15,691 nucleotides of DNA from Longicatena sp. (GCA_020025055.1 JAHHST010000033.1:1-15691); one strand, 5' to 3'. Positions 1-7,647 are shown, counted from the first letter of the stretch. Program-made: numbers and translations. Notes: generated from the letters alone by a model not told the origin.

Positions 1-55
1 TAAATTCTAAAAAAATATTAATTTATACTTGATTTATATTATCTAATTTTTTATT

Positions 56-1906
56 TTACTTATGTTGTTCTAAATATACCGCAAGTACTGCAATATCTGC
101 TGGATTAACTCCTGATATACGTGAAGCTTGTCCCATTGTCATTGGTTGAACTTCATTTAATTTTTGTCTTGCTTCTAAAGATAAATGCTGAATATTTGAA
201 TAATCAAAATTCTCTGGCAACTTCATCGCATCCATCTGACGTAAATGAGATGCATCACGTTTTGCTTTATTAATATATCCTTCATATTTAATTTCAATTT
301 CTACTTGTTGCATAATTTCATTCGAAAATTCTTTATTTAAATATGGTTGAATATCTTTCATAGTGATTTTTGGACGTTTTAAAAGAACATTTCCTCGTAC
401 ACCTTCTTTTAAAGTTTCATATCCTAATGCATTTAAATGTCTATTAATTTCTGATTTAGGAGTGAACTTAACTTCTTCTAAAGCTTGCATACATTCTTTA
501 ATCATTTCTTCTTTGTCCATAAATTCTTGATAACGCTCATTTGATATTAATCCAATTTCATGTCCATATGGAGTTAATCTTAAATCTGCATTGTCATGAC
601 GCAATAATAAACGATATTCTGCACGTGATGTTAATAGTCGATAGGGTTCTTTTGTACCTTTAGTAACTAAATCATCAATCATAACCCCAATATATGCTTC
701 ATCTCTACTTAAAATAAATGGCTCTTTGTGATCAAGTTTTAAGACTGCGTTAATTCCTGCCATTAATCCTTGAGCTGCTGCTTCTTCATATCCGCTTGTT
801 CCATTAATTTGTCCAGCTGTATATAAGTTTTCAACTAATTTATTTTCTAATGTTGGTTTACATTGTAATGGATCAATAGCATCGTATTCAATTGCATATG
901 CATATTTTTTAATCACACAATTTTCTAGTCCTGGAAGACTTCTCAACATTTTTTCTTGTACATTATGTGGCATAGAAGTTGAGAATCCTTGAATATATGT
1001 TGTATCTAACGATTCACTTTCTGGTTCAAGGAAAATCTGATGGCGTTCTTTATCCGCAAATCGAACTAATTTATCCTCAATACTTGGACAATAACGTGGT
1101 CCTACGCCTTTTACCAATCCTGAATACATTGCTGATTCTTGTAAATTATCTCGGATAATTTTATGTGTTTCCGGTGTTGTATATGTTAAATAACATAATG
1201 CTTGTTTTTCAAATGGACGAATTTTTTTTGTTAAATTTGAAAAACATATAAAGTCATCTGTACCGGGTTGTTTTTCTGTTTTTGAAAAATCAATAGATTC
1301 CGTTAAAATACGTGCAGGAGTTCCTGTTTTTAAACGGAATGTACGTATTCCTAAATCTCTTAAACTTTGAGATAAGTTATACGTTGTGGGTTCATCTTCT
1401 GGTCCACTTGGTGTTGATGTATGTCCTACTAAAATATTACTAGACATAAATGTTCCAGTAGTCATAATTAATGCTTTACATTCTTCTATATGACCATCTG
1501 CTTGTAAAACTCCTTTAATTTTTCCATTTTCTGCGATTACTTTTTCAACACACATTTCTCTTACTTCTAAATGAGGTTGATGTAATACCGTATTTTGCAT
1601 GTATTTACGATACTCGATTTTATCTGATTGTACACGCAAGCATTGTACTCCTGGACCTTTCGTTGTATTCAACATTTTAAATTGTAGTGCTGTTGCATCC
1701 GCTGCTTTTCCCATTTCTCCACCAAGTGCATCAATTTCACGCACAACAATACCTTTTGCCGGTCCTCCAATACTTGGATTACATGGCATAGATGCAATCA
1801 TGTCAATATGCATAGAATATAAAATCGTGTCTTTTTGTAACCTTGCACACGCTAAAGCTGCTTCTACTCCAGCATGTCCTCCACCAATAACAATAATATC
1901 TGCCAT
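56..1906 (-). CDS. mnmG: MnmG (GidA), FAD-dependent tRNA U34 carboxymethylaminomethyl modification enzyme
   Basis: With MnmE, MnmG installs the (carboxymethyl)aminomethyl group on wobble uridine U34 of certain tRNAs, using FAD, NADH and methylenetetrahydrofolate in the cytoplasm. The 616-residue product has the usual family length. It opens with the dinucleotide-binding motif GGGHAG (residues 8-13). The MnmG block CNPSIGGPAKG follows at 42-52, with C42 matching the conserved first cysteine. GPRYCPSIEDK lies at 269-279, with C273 as the second conserved cysteine, and GQINGTSGYEEAAAQG at 365-380. The C-terminal helical region is complete. The ATG follows AGGAGG by 7 nt, and this Shine-Dalgarno sequence overlaps the TAG stop of the upstream zinc-ribbon gene, so the two are probably cotranscribed and translationally coupled. 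No convincing terminator is visible in the 55 bases after the stop, so the transcript may continue beyond the window. Identification is very secure. Confidence 0.97.
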   Translation of the reverse strand: MADIIVIGGGHAGVEAALACARLQKDTILYSMHIDMIASMPCNPSIGGPAKGIVVREIDALGGEMGKAADATALQFKMLNTTKGPGVQCLRVQSDKIEYRKYMQNTVLHQPHLEVREMCVEKVIAENGKIKGVLQADGHIEECKALIMTTGTFMSSNILVGHTSTPSGPEDEPTTYNLSQSLRDLGIRTFRLKTGTPARILTESIDFSKTEKQPGTDDFICFSNLTKKIRPFEKQALCYLTYTTPETHKIIRDNLQESAMYSGLVKGVGPRYCPSIEDKLVRFADKERHQIFLEPESESLDTTYIQGFSTSMPHNVQEKMLRSLPGLENCVIKKYAYAIEYDAIDPLQCKPTLENKLVENLYTAGQINGTSGYEEAAAQGLMAGINAVLKLDHKEPFILSRDEAYIGVMIDDLVTKGTKEPYRLLTSRAEYRLLLRHDNADLRLTPYGHEIGLISNERYQEFMDKEEMIKECMQALEEVKFTPKSEINRHLNALGYETLKEGVRGNVLLKRPKITMKDIQPYLNKEFSNEIMQQVEIEIKYEGYINKAKRDASHLRQMDAMKLPENFDYSNIQHLSLEARQKLNEVQPMTMGQASRISGVNPADIAVLAVYLEQHK

Positions 1907-1917
1907 TGTAATTCCTC

Positions 1918-2244
1918 CTATCGCTTATAGCCACATTGGGGACAAATTCCACTTGCTCCCATAAGTGTTCCACATTTTGGACACATAACTTCTTTTTTTC
2001 TTATATCTTTTTCAAATTCCCCAATAAATTCTTTTTGAATTCTTTTTCTACGTAAATTCATATTCAATAAAATCAAATCTACAATGATACACAAAATACA
2101 CAAAGCATATCCTATATACATTTCCATTTCATTTTTATTTATATTAGCTTTATATGTAACAAATCCACATAGAACTAAAGTTACTAAGACAAGAATAAAC
2201 ATTCCCCAATGCTCTTTTAAGCAAAGGTGTTTTTTTCGTTCCAT
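1918..2244 (-). CDS. Small two-helix membrane protein with C-terminal zinc ribbon
   Basis: This 108-residue protein belongs to no family I can name. It has a basic N-terminus and two hydrophobic segments (about residues 14-34 and 44-61). A charged linker rich in Lys, Arg and Glu follows, and then a C-terminal zinc ribbon with CPKC and CPQC separated by ten residues. The inferred picture is a membrane protein with a cytosolic zinc-binding tail. The reading frame extends six codons further upstream to a TTG. I chose the ATG at 2244 because GAGGGAG lies about 6 nt before it, inside that extension. The gene stands between the prmC terminator and mnmG, only 11 nt before mnmG, and is probably the first gene of that operon. 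The coding call is supported by the ribosome binding site, the paired cysteines and the tight spacing. The function is unknown. Confidence 0.82.
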   Translation of the reverse strand: MERKKHLCLKEHWGMFILVLVTLVLCGFVTYKANINKNEMEMYIGYALCILCIIVDLILLNMNLRRKRIQKEFIGEFEKDIRKKEVMCPKCGTLMGASGICPQCGYKR

Positions 2245-2279
2245 CAAAACTCCCTCTTTCAAATCATAGTACGTTGTAT

Positions 2280-2308
2280 ATTATAGAATATTTTTCTATT
2301 AAATAACA
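2280..2308 (-). promoter_or_regulatory. Candidate promoter for the zinc-ribbon/mnmG unit
   Basis: A perfect TATAAT lies at 2280-2285 (minus strand), about 36 nt upstream of the zinc-ribbon start and just downstream of the prmC terminator. The -35 position at 17 bp spacing reads TGTTAT, a poor match. The location is right, but the surrounding sequence is so AT-rich that a chance TATAAT is possible. Confidence 0.4.
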
Positions 2309-2346
2309 GAAATTTATAAAAATGTTTCATATTCTCTTTAAATTTT

Positions 2347-2376
2347 AAAAAGGATACGCTATGCGTACCCCTTTTT
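2347..2376 (-). terminator. Rho-independent terminator of prfA-prmC
   Basis: On the minus strand AAAAAGGGGTACGC pairs with GCGTATCCTTTTT, with one bulge or wobble and a very short loop, and is followed by an AT-rich tail. The base of the stem includes the prmC stop codon. It separates prfA-prmC from the zinc-ribbon/mnmG unit. Confidence 0.8.
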
Positions 2377-3229
2377 AATCAACATTAATATATATAAATA
2401 GCATTCGATTTTTTCCACTTAAATCCTTTAGTACTTCGATTTTTGCATCTGGAAAATATTCTTTTGCTAAAGAAGTTAAATTTTCTTTTTGATTATATCC
2501 CATTTCAAATGCCATAAATGCTTTTTCTTTTAAGACCTTATGTGCATTTTCAAAAATAGAACGATAAAACTTCAAACCATCATCTCCACCAAATAATGCA
2601 ACATGTGGTTCATAATCCACAACACTATGTTCCATCACTTCTTCATTAGGAATATATGGCGGATTTGATACTAAAATATCTAATTTTATATTACGATCAA
2701 TCAATGGTTGTAACATATCTCCAACAACAAAGCTTACAATTGCATCATTTTTTTGTGCATTTTCTTTTGCAACCATAACTGCTTTTTCACTGATGTCACT
2801 TGCTAATACATGAAAATTTGGTTCTTCTTTTTTTAATGAAATCGCAATGGCACCACTACCTGTTCCAACATCTGCAACAGTCACTTGTTCCCCATTAAAT
2901 ATTTCATCATATGAAGCTAGTACATTTGCTACTAATTCTTCTGTTTCTGGTCTTGGAATTAATACATCTTCATTTACTTTAAAACGATATCCGTAAAACC
3001 ACTCAAAACCTAATACATGACCTAATGGTTCTCCTGCAAGCAATCTTTGTAATCCTTGTTCAAATTCTTTTTCAATTTGTTCATCTACTTCTTGCTCATA
3101 TTCCATATATAAATTGTGAGCTTCCATATTCGTTAACTCTAATAAATATAGAAGTGCAGCCTGTTCTCCACGATCTGCTTCCACCATGCGCTCATTTGCA
3201 CTTTTTAATAGTTCTCTATATGTACTCAT
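2375..3229 (-). CDS. prmC: PrmC (HemK), release factor glutamine N5-methyltransferase
   Basis: PrmC uses S-adenosylmethionine to methylate the glutamine of the GGQ motif in class I release factors, which raises termination efficiency. The 284-residue protein has the typical length. A helical N-terminal domain that binds the release factor (about 1-85) is followed by the family motif IPRPETEEL (91-99). The SAM-binding glycine loop DVGTGSGAI is at 120-128, an acidic SAM-ribose strand around ASDIS is at 143-147, and the catalytic NPPY is at 189-192. Its ATG overlaps the prfA stop in an ATGA arrangement (4 nt), so it is translationally coupled to its own substrate. This gene pair is classic in Bacillota. 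A terminator lies at the stop codon. Identification is very secure. Confidence 0.96.
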   Translation of the reverse strand: MSTYRELLKSANERMVEADRGEQAALLYLLELTNMEAHNLYMEYEQEVDEQIEKEFEQGLQRLLAGEPLGHVLGFEWFYGYRFKVNEDVLIPRPETEELVANVLASYDEIFNGEQVTVADVGTGSGAIAISLKKEEPNFHVLASDISEKAVMVAKENAQKNDAIVSFVVGDMLQPLIDRNIKLDILVSNPPYIPNEEVMEHSVVDYEPHVALFGGDDGLKFYRSIFENAHKVLKEKAFMAFEMGYNQKENLTSLAKEYFPDAKIEVLKDLSGKNRMLFIYINVD

Positions 3230-4302
3230 TCTTTGCTACCTGCAAGTTTTGCTTGTTGATCTGCAGATAATAAAGCATCCAATAAATCTTGCATTCTACC
3301 TTCCATAATACGATCTAATTGATTTACTGTATATCCAATACGGTGATCTGTTACACGATTTTGTGGATAGTTATAAGTACGAATTTTTTCTGAACGATCT
3401 CCAGTACCAATCTTACTTCTTCTTTCACTATCTTGTTCTTCTTCAATTTTTCTTTGATGTTCTGCATATACACGAGAACGAATTGTCATTAATGCAGTTG
3501 CACGGTTTTCATGTTGTGAACGACCATCCTGACATTTAACAACGATTCCTGTAGGTTTATGCACGATACGAACTGCAGAATCTGTTTTATTGATATGCTG
3601 TCCACCTGCACCACTAGAACGCATTGTTTCAATTTCCAAATCATTCATATCGATTTCAAACTCTTCTGCTTCAATCTCTGGAGTAACTAATACAGTAGCT
3701 GTTGATGTATGAACACGTCCCTGACTTTCTGTCTTTGGAACACGTTGTACACGGTGGCTTCCAGATTCAAAACGTAACTTACCATATACGCCATCACCTT
3801 TTACCATGAAAGAAACTAAAGAGAATCCTCCTGCATCACATGCATCCATTTCAATGATTTCAATTTTCCATCCTTGACTTTCTGCATATTTACTATACAT
3901 ACGATACAAGTCTCCAGCAAAGATATTTCCTTCGTCTCCACCAGCTGCCCCACGAATTTCAACAATTGCATCATGATCATCGTTAGGATCTTTTGGAATT
4001 AATAAAATTTCAAGTTTTTCTAAAGCTTCTTGTACTTTAGGTTCTAATTCCTCGATTTCCATCTTTGCCATTTCTTTGATTTCTTTATCATCTTCTTTAA
4101 GCAATTCTTTTGCTTCTTCCAATGCATTTACTGTATTTTTATAATCTTCATAAGTTTCAACAACTTGCGTTAAATCAGCTTGTTCTTTACCTAATTTTGC
4201 CAATTCTTTATTATTTGATACGATTTCTGGTTGCATCATCAATTCAGTAATCTCATGATAACGGTTAACCATACCTTCTAATCGTTCAATCATAACACTC
4301 AT
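3226..4302 (-). CDS. prfA: Peptide chain release factor 1 (RF1)
   Basis: RF1 reads UAA and UAG stop codons in the ribosomal A site and triggers peptidyl-tRNA hydrolysis. The 358-residue protein has the normal RF1 length. A helical N-terminal domain covers about 1-105. The tripeptide anticodon region is PKT (189-191, within RVPKTESQGR), so it has the PxT form of RF1 and not the SPF of RF2. The catalytic GAGGQ is at 231-235, in the context RSSGAGGQHINKTDSAVR. The ATG at 4302 is preceded by AAGGAGG at 9 nt. A second ATG three codons later would have about 18 nt spacing and is less likely. The next gene, prmC, modifies Gln235. A promoter lies at 4360-4388. Confidence 0.97.
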   Translation of the reverse strand: MSVMIERLEGMVNRYHEITELMMQPEIVSNNKELAKLGKEQADLTQVVETYEDYKNTVNALEEAKELLKEDDKEIKEMAKMEIEELEPKVQEALEKLEILLIPKDPNDDHDAIVEIRGAAGGDEGNIFAGDLYRMYSKYAESQGWKIEIIEMDACDAGGFSLVSFMVKGDGVYGKLRFESGSHRVQRVPKTESQGRVHTSTATVLVTPEIEAEEFEIDMNDLEIETMRSSGAGGQHINKTDSAVRIVHKPTGIVVKCQDGRSQHENRATALMTIRSRVYAEHQRKIEEEQDSERRSKIGTGDRSEKIRTYNYPQNRVTDHRIGYTVNQLDRIMEGRMQDLLDALLSADQQAKLAGSKE

Positions 4303-4359
4303 AGAATAAAACCTCCTTATTATTCTTTTTATCTATTTATTGCATAAATATCCTTATAT

Positions 4360-4388
4360 ACTATATCATTGAATACAAAAATTGAAAA
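4360..4388 (-). promoter_or_regulatory. Probable promoter of prfA-prmC
   Basis: On the minus strand, TTTTCA (-35, 4383-4388) is separated by 17 bp from TATAGT (-10, 4360-4365). The -10 carries the extended element TG one base upstream. The predicted start is near 4353 and gives a leader of about 50 nt. The remaining bases of the 4303-4538 gap hold the rpmE terminator and a short direct repeat of TTGGAT around 4420-4436, for which I have no explanation. Confidence 0.6.
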
Positions 4389-4502
4389 GGAAAATTCACG
4401 GTTTCTCTTTTCTTAACTTGATCCAATGAATCCAACGTTAATATATAATTAAAATCACTATATTTTCTATAATTTTACAATGTAATTGTGACATTAAACC
4501 AC

Positions 4503-4527
4503 AAAAAAAAGAGGAAATCCTCTTTTT
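4503..4527 (-). terminator. Rho-independent terminator of rpmE
   Basis: On the minus strand AAAAAGAGG and CCTCTTTTT form a 9-bp stem around a four-base loop, ending in a run of T. It lies 11 nt after the rpmE stop codon. Confidence 0.85.
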
Positions 4528-4538
4528 CTTTTTTTGTC

Positions 4539-4742
4539 TTATTTAAGTCCGTATTTTTTGTTGAATTTTTCAATACGTCCTTGAGCAGCAGCAAATCTTT
4601 GACGTCCAGTAAAGAATGGGTGACAGTTTGAGCAAGTATCAACACGCAATTCTTTAGCAGTTGAACCAGTTTCAAATTCAGCTCCGCAAGAAGTACATTT
4701 TACAATAACACGATTGTATTCTGGATGAATTCCTTTTTTCAT
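4539..4742 (-). CDS. rpmE: 50S ribosomal protein L31, zinc-binding (C+) type
   Basis: L31 is a small protein of the large subunit that bridges to the 30S head. The 67-residue product begins MKKGIHPEYN and contains the L31 signature around CSNCHPFFTG. It has four cysteines, C16, C19, C37 and C40, in two CxxC pairs, so it is the zinc-binding form rather than the cysteine-free YtiA type. The open frame extends 13 codons upstream, but that extension runs through the leader hairpin and has no ribosome binding site. The ATG at 4742 has AAGGAG at 7 nt and matches the family start. The gene is monocistronic, with its own promoter and terminator. Confidence 0.96.
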   Translation of the reverse strand: MKKGIHPEYNRVIVKCTSCGAEFETGSTAKELRVDTCSNCHPFFTGRQRFAAAQGRIEKFNKKYGLK

Positions 4743-4790
4743 ATTTACTCTCCTTCCGCCTTGAACCTCCGGTGGGTCCAAAGTAAGTGC
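4743..4790 (-). promoter_or_regulatory. rpmE 5' leader with stable hairpin (candidate L31 autoregulatory leader)
   Basis: The rpmE transcript has a leader of about 48 nt. Positions 4783-4775 (CTTTGGACC) pair with 4767-4759 (GGTTCAAGG) in a 9-bp stem with two G-U pairs and a seven-base loop, CACCGGA. A GGAGG straddles loop and stem, about 17 nt upstream of the true AAGGAG. The leader is far richer in G and C than its surroundings. L31 leaders with autoregulatory roles are known in several bacterial groups. Assigning this one to such a class is my inference from position and structure. Confidence 0.6.
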
Positions 4791-4796
4791 TATATC

Positions 4797-4825
4797 ATTA
4801 TAGCAACACTTTTTTCAATAAGCAA
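4797..4825 (-). promoter_or_regulatory. Promoter of rpmE
   Basis: On the minus strand TTGCTT (4820-4825) and a perfect TATAAT (4797-4802) are separated by exactly 17 bp. Predicted transcription starts near 4790. Confidence 0.8.
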
Positions 4826-4873
4826 GTACTTATGATAAAAAATGTCGCATTTCAAACCAATTCTAATAGTTTT

Positions 4874-6289
4874 TTATTTATAGTTTACTGAAACACCTTT
4901 TTTTTGATATTTGTGATCTGCATACTTTTTAAAATAATCTCCTACAAAAGATTTCAATAACGATTCATCTACATAATATCTTCGCTCGGAATATGTTCCA
5001 TTTTCATAATAATAAATAAATGCAATTTGTAGATTTTCATAGGAATTTGATGTATAAGAAAGTAATTTTTCATGTACATTTGCTGTATCCTTAAATAATT
5101 CATCCAAATCGTCTCCCTTAATTTCTATTGCATACACATCTTTTCCATATAACGGTTCATCATATTTATTTATTTGAACACGAACAGATTCTAAATTCTG
5201 CATATCAGGAACTTCTTTAATCATATGGAATCCCCTAGTTTGTACACAAGCATACCCAATACTATAACTAATTACCAACAAAACGGCAAACAACCCTATC
5301 ATTTTAAAATTTAATGCTATCCTACGTTTTGAAAAAAATATCATAAATAGATATAACATAAATATAACTGTTAAACATACAACTACTGTAGTACCGCTTA
5401 AACTTAATGCTAAGAAAATAAGTCCTAAGGTGACAACTACAATAATATATGGATATCCTAATACAAAATCAGTTCTTTTCCCACTTGCCTCTGCCTTGCG
5501 TTTTGTAAAATATCGATAAGAAAGATACCACGCACCAATGGATAAAATAATCCAAAAAATATAACTTGTCCCATGATATACATAATGATTGCTTAGAATA
5601 TCTTTAATAATAGAAAATGATACAAATGGAAGTGATGTATACTCAAGAAAATCAACAAACAAAGAATCTACTAACATTGAGATATAATTTCCAGTACCTA
5701 ATACAAATCGCTCAATTTGAGTCCATAAAAAAGTATTTACTGCTGCATATATAATAAAAGGTGCTAATAAATGTCCACCCAATATAAACAATGTATCTAA
5801 AATATTATTACTTCGAATACATATAAAAGTTACAAGCATTTGCATACATATAATACTAAACAAAATAATTGATGGACTATATACATACCTTACCACCCAA
5901 CTAAGACCTGGATGAATCGAATTAGAAAACAAACCGATATATAGAAAATAATTCACCAATACACAACTTATCACAACTATTAAATTATATAAGCTAATTG
6001 TACAAAACAGTTTTTCTCTTTTTATTGGTAATGAAAAATATAAATCACAACTCGTTTTATGATATAACATTTCAAACAAATATATAGGAAGTCCAATTGA
6101 AAATAATATTCCTATAATATTACTCATCACGATAACATACATAATACTAAAATCATCAGAACCGCTTGAATGTAATAATACACCAATAAATGGTATACAA
6201 ACAAACGAAATCATAAATAATAATATTAAAATACTTTTTTTACTTTTAAATAAATAGTTTAGATAATTTCGATCAATGATTTTATTCAT
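4874..6289 (-). CDS. ABC transporter permease, multi-helix with extracytoplasmic C-terminal domain
   Basis: This is the membrane partner of the adjacent ABC ATPase. The substrate cannot be told from sequence. Counting from the chosen start, the 471-residue protein has about nine hydrophobic segments: five in the first 200 residues, and a further four at roughly 245-365. A polar tail of about 120 residues rich in Tyr, Glu, Asp and Lys follows, probably outside the membrane. The topology is of the ABC-2 / YtrC type. The frame opens ten codons earlier (6319), but the ATG at 6289 has AAAGGGG about 10 nt upstream, begins MNKIIDRNYLNYL and overlaps the ATPase stop by 8 nt. Downstream there is no strong terminator, only a weak AT-rich hairpin near 4835-4850. 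Its placement after a YtrA-type repressor and an ATPase suggests an envelope-stress or antibiotic-responsive exporter, which is inference. Confidence 0.85.
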   Translation of the reverse strand: MNKIIDRNYLNYLFKSKKSILILLFMISFVCIPFIGVLLHSSGSDDFSIMYVIVMSNIIGILFSIGLPIYLFEMLYHKTSCDLYFSLPIKREKLFCTISLYNLIVVISCVLVNYFLYIGLFSNSIHPGLSWVVRYVYSPSIILFSIICMQMLVTFICIRSNNILDTLFILGGHLLAPFIIYAAVNTFLWTQIERFVLGTGNYISMLVDSLFVDFLEYTSLPFVSFSIIKDILSNHYVYHGTSYIFWIILSIGAWYLSYRYFTKRKAEASGKRTDFVLGYPYIIVVVTLGLIFLALSLSGTTVVVCLTVIFMLYLFMIFFSKRRIALNFKMIGLFAVLLVISYSIGYACVQTRGFHMIKEVPDMQNLESVRVQINKYDEPLYGKDVYAIEIKGDDLDELFKDTANVHEKLLSYTSNSYENLQIAFIYYYENGTYSERRYYVDESLLKSFVGDYFKKYADHKYQKKGVSVNYK

Positions 6290-7172
6290 AGCTTCTATAC
6301 CCCTTTCTTTCCATTTCATAAATAAATATTTCTTCTAAATTTACAGGTAATACTTCCATTAAAATAGGATTTAATGATTTTAAGTATATTTCAATTTCTT
6401 CTATATTACCTTTTACCACAATATTTACTACCTTTGATTGAATATTTATCGATAATAAATCTAAAGTATCAAACATGTCTTTAGACACTGGATTTGTAAA
6501 GGCCATCTGAATTTTATGAATATTCTCTTTAGCTTCATCTAAATTTCCACTTGTACTGATGGTATTATTTTCTAATATTCCAAATTGATCGCATATATCT
6601 TCTAATTCTCTTAAGTTATGTGAGCTAATAATAATCGTCATTTCCTTTTCTTCAATTAATTTTGTAATTGCTCTTTTAAATGTTAAACGCATAATAGGAT
6701 CTAAACCATCAAAAGCTTCATCCAAAAATAAGTATCTTGGCGCAATTGCTAAAGCTATACAAATAAAAGATTGTCTCTTCATTCCTTTTGAAAAATTCGC
6801 CATTGGTTTCTTTTCATCTAACTTAAAGATATCTAAATATTTTCTATAAGTGGCTTCATCAAATTGAGGATACCATACTTGATAAAATTCCTTCATATCT
6901 TTAATTGTTGCATGAAAGAAATAGTGCGGATCATCGCTAATCATCAAAATATTCTGTTTAACTTCTGGATTTTCATACACTTCTTTTCCATCAAATAATA
7001 TTTCTCCTACATCTTCTTTTAATATTCCTGTTAACAATCTTAAAAAAGTTGATTTTCCTGCTCCATTAGGACCAATCAAACCAAAAACGCTACCATCTGG
7101 TATTGATAAATTTATATTCGACAACACAATATTTGCATCAAATTGTTTACATAACGATTTTATTTCAATCAT
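6282..7172 (-). CDS. ABC transporter ATP-binding protein (YtrB-like, GntR-linked)
   Basis: This cytoplasmic ATPase powers the adjoining permease. In the 296 residues I see Walker A GPNGAGKS (34-41), a signature loop FSKGM (127-131) in place of LSGGQ, Walker B YLFLDE (147-152), a D-loop GLDP (156-159) and the switch histidine in SSH (H185). The Q-loop position, in ILMISDDPHYFF (75-86), has Asp instead of the usual Gln. A C-terminal extension of about 90 residues follows the ATPase core, as is common for one-sided ABC-2 exporters. The ATG is preceded by AAGGAGGG at about 7 nt and overlaps the gntR stop by 4 nt, so translation is coupled. The family assignment is firm. The transported substrate is unknown. 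Confidence 0.93.
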   Translation of the reverse strand: MIEIKSLCKQFDANIVLSNINLSIPDGSVFGLIGPNGAGKSTFLRLLTGILKEDVGEILFDGKEVYENPEVKQNILMISDDPHYFFHATIKDMKEFYQVWYPQFDEATYRKYLDIFKLDEKKPMANFSKGMKRQSFICIALAIAPRYLFLDEAFDGLDPIMRLTFKRAITKLIEEKEMTIIISSHNLRELEDICDQFGILENNTISTSGNLDEAKENIHKIQMAFTNPVSKDMFDTLDLLSINIQSKVVNIVVKGNIEEIEIYLKSLNPILMEVLPVNLEEIFIYEMERKGYRSYE

Positions 7173-7537
7173 AAATTTCCCTCCTTATATACATCTTTCA
7201 CTACTTGAATCAAATCTTCTTCCTCAATATTATATTTTTTAATTTCTTGCACCTTTTTCTTGAACTCCTTCAACTTTTCATGACGTATTTGTTGATCTGT
7301 TTGATTATCAGACACATAACATCCCTTCCCTTTTACAGTATAAATATATCCTTGTTCTTCTAATTCTTGATAAGCTTTTGATACTGTATTAGGATTTACA
7401 CCTAACTCAGATGCTAATGAACGAACCGATGGCAGTTTATCATTCGGTTGTAGAACTTCAATTGAAATAAACTCTAATATTTGTTTCTTTAATTGTTCAA
7501 ATATAGGTGTTTTACTCTGTACATTAATTAAGAACAT
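7169..7537 (-). CDS. GntR-family repressor, YtrA subfamily
   Basis: A transcription regulator of 122 residues. Residues 1-75 form the GntR winged helix-turn-helix, with motifs PIFEQLKKQI, LPSVRSLASELGVNPNTVSK and the wing around YTVKGKGCYVS. Only about 45 charged, helical residues follow. That short tail without a ligand-binding domain defines the YtrA subfamily, whose members usually control the ABC transporter genes beside them. The start has an excellent AGGAGGTGA at 7 nt. The gene heads the operon and overlaps the ATPase gene by 4 nt. A near-perfect palindrome just upstream (7551-7581) overlaps the promoter region, so autorepression is likely. The inducing signal cannot be seen. In YtrA-like systems it is often cell-wall antibiotics, but that is only an analogy. 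Confidence 0.94.
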   Translation of the reverse strand: MFLINVQSKTPIFEQLKKQILEFISIEVLQPNDKLPSVRSLASELGVNPNTVSKAYQELEEQGYIYTVKGKGCYVSDNQTDQQIRHEKLKEFKKKVQEIKKYNIEEEDLIQVVKDVYKEGNL

Positions 7538-7550
7538 TCTGTCACCTCCT

Positions 7551-7581
7551 CTGTATTACTGTACTAATTACACTAATACAG
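7551..7581 (-). promoter_or_regulatory. Palindromic operator for the GntR repressor
   Basis: The 31-bp palindrome is centred on 7566. The outer arms CTGTATTA and TAATACAG are perfect 8-bp complements. Moving inward, TGTA pairs with TACA, and only two of the fifteen position pairs fail to match. It begins at the -10 region and ends 13 nt before the gntR start codon, so a bound dimer would block initiation or early elongation. That gntR encodes the binding protein is inferred from position. Confidence 0.8.
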
Positions 7582-7606
7582 TATAATACTTATGATCTTT
7601 TGTCAA
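7580..7606 (-). promoter_or_regulatory. Promoter of the gntR-ABC operon
   Basis: On the minus strand a perfect TTGACA lies at 7601-7606. The best -10 by sequence is TATACT (7580-7585), but the spacing is only 15 bp. TACTGT, two bases further on, gives 17 bp with a poorer match. The operator abuts or overlaps either choice. Confidence 0.7.
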
Positions 7607-7613
7607 CACATAA

Positions 7614-7647
7614 TAAAAAACATGATGAATTTAATTATCATCATGTT
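7614..7647 (-). terminator. Rho-independent terminator of metG and the small membrane gene
   Basis: On the minus strand AACATGATGA pairs perfectly with TCATCATGTT (10 bp) around a nine-base AT loop, followed by a T-rich tract. The 5' arm and loop include the last codons and the stop of the 63-residue gene. It ends just upstream of the TTGACA of the next operon. Confidence 0.85.

Noticed and set aside
1599..1964. 121-codon open frame on the + strand opposite mnmG
   Set aside because: Antisense shadow of the start region of mnmG. No promoter or ribosome binding site was seen and the composition is not protein-like.
4475..4675. 66-codon minus-strand frame overlapping rpmE
   Set aside because: It overlaps rpmE out of frame and runs through the rpmE terminator. 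Low-complexity Lys/Leu/Phe composition.
4743..4781. N-terminal extension of L31 by 13 residues
   Set aside because: The extension has no ribosome binding site, passes through the leader hairpin and does not resemble L31. The ATG at 4742 has AAGGAG at 7 nt and the family start.
4833..4851. Possible terminator after the ABC permease
   Set aside because: The stem is only AAATG/CATTT (5 bp, AT-rich) with a three-base loop. It is too weak to list as a terminator, although its position is suitable.
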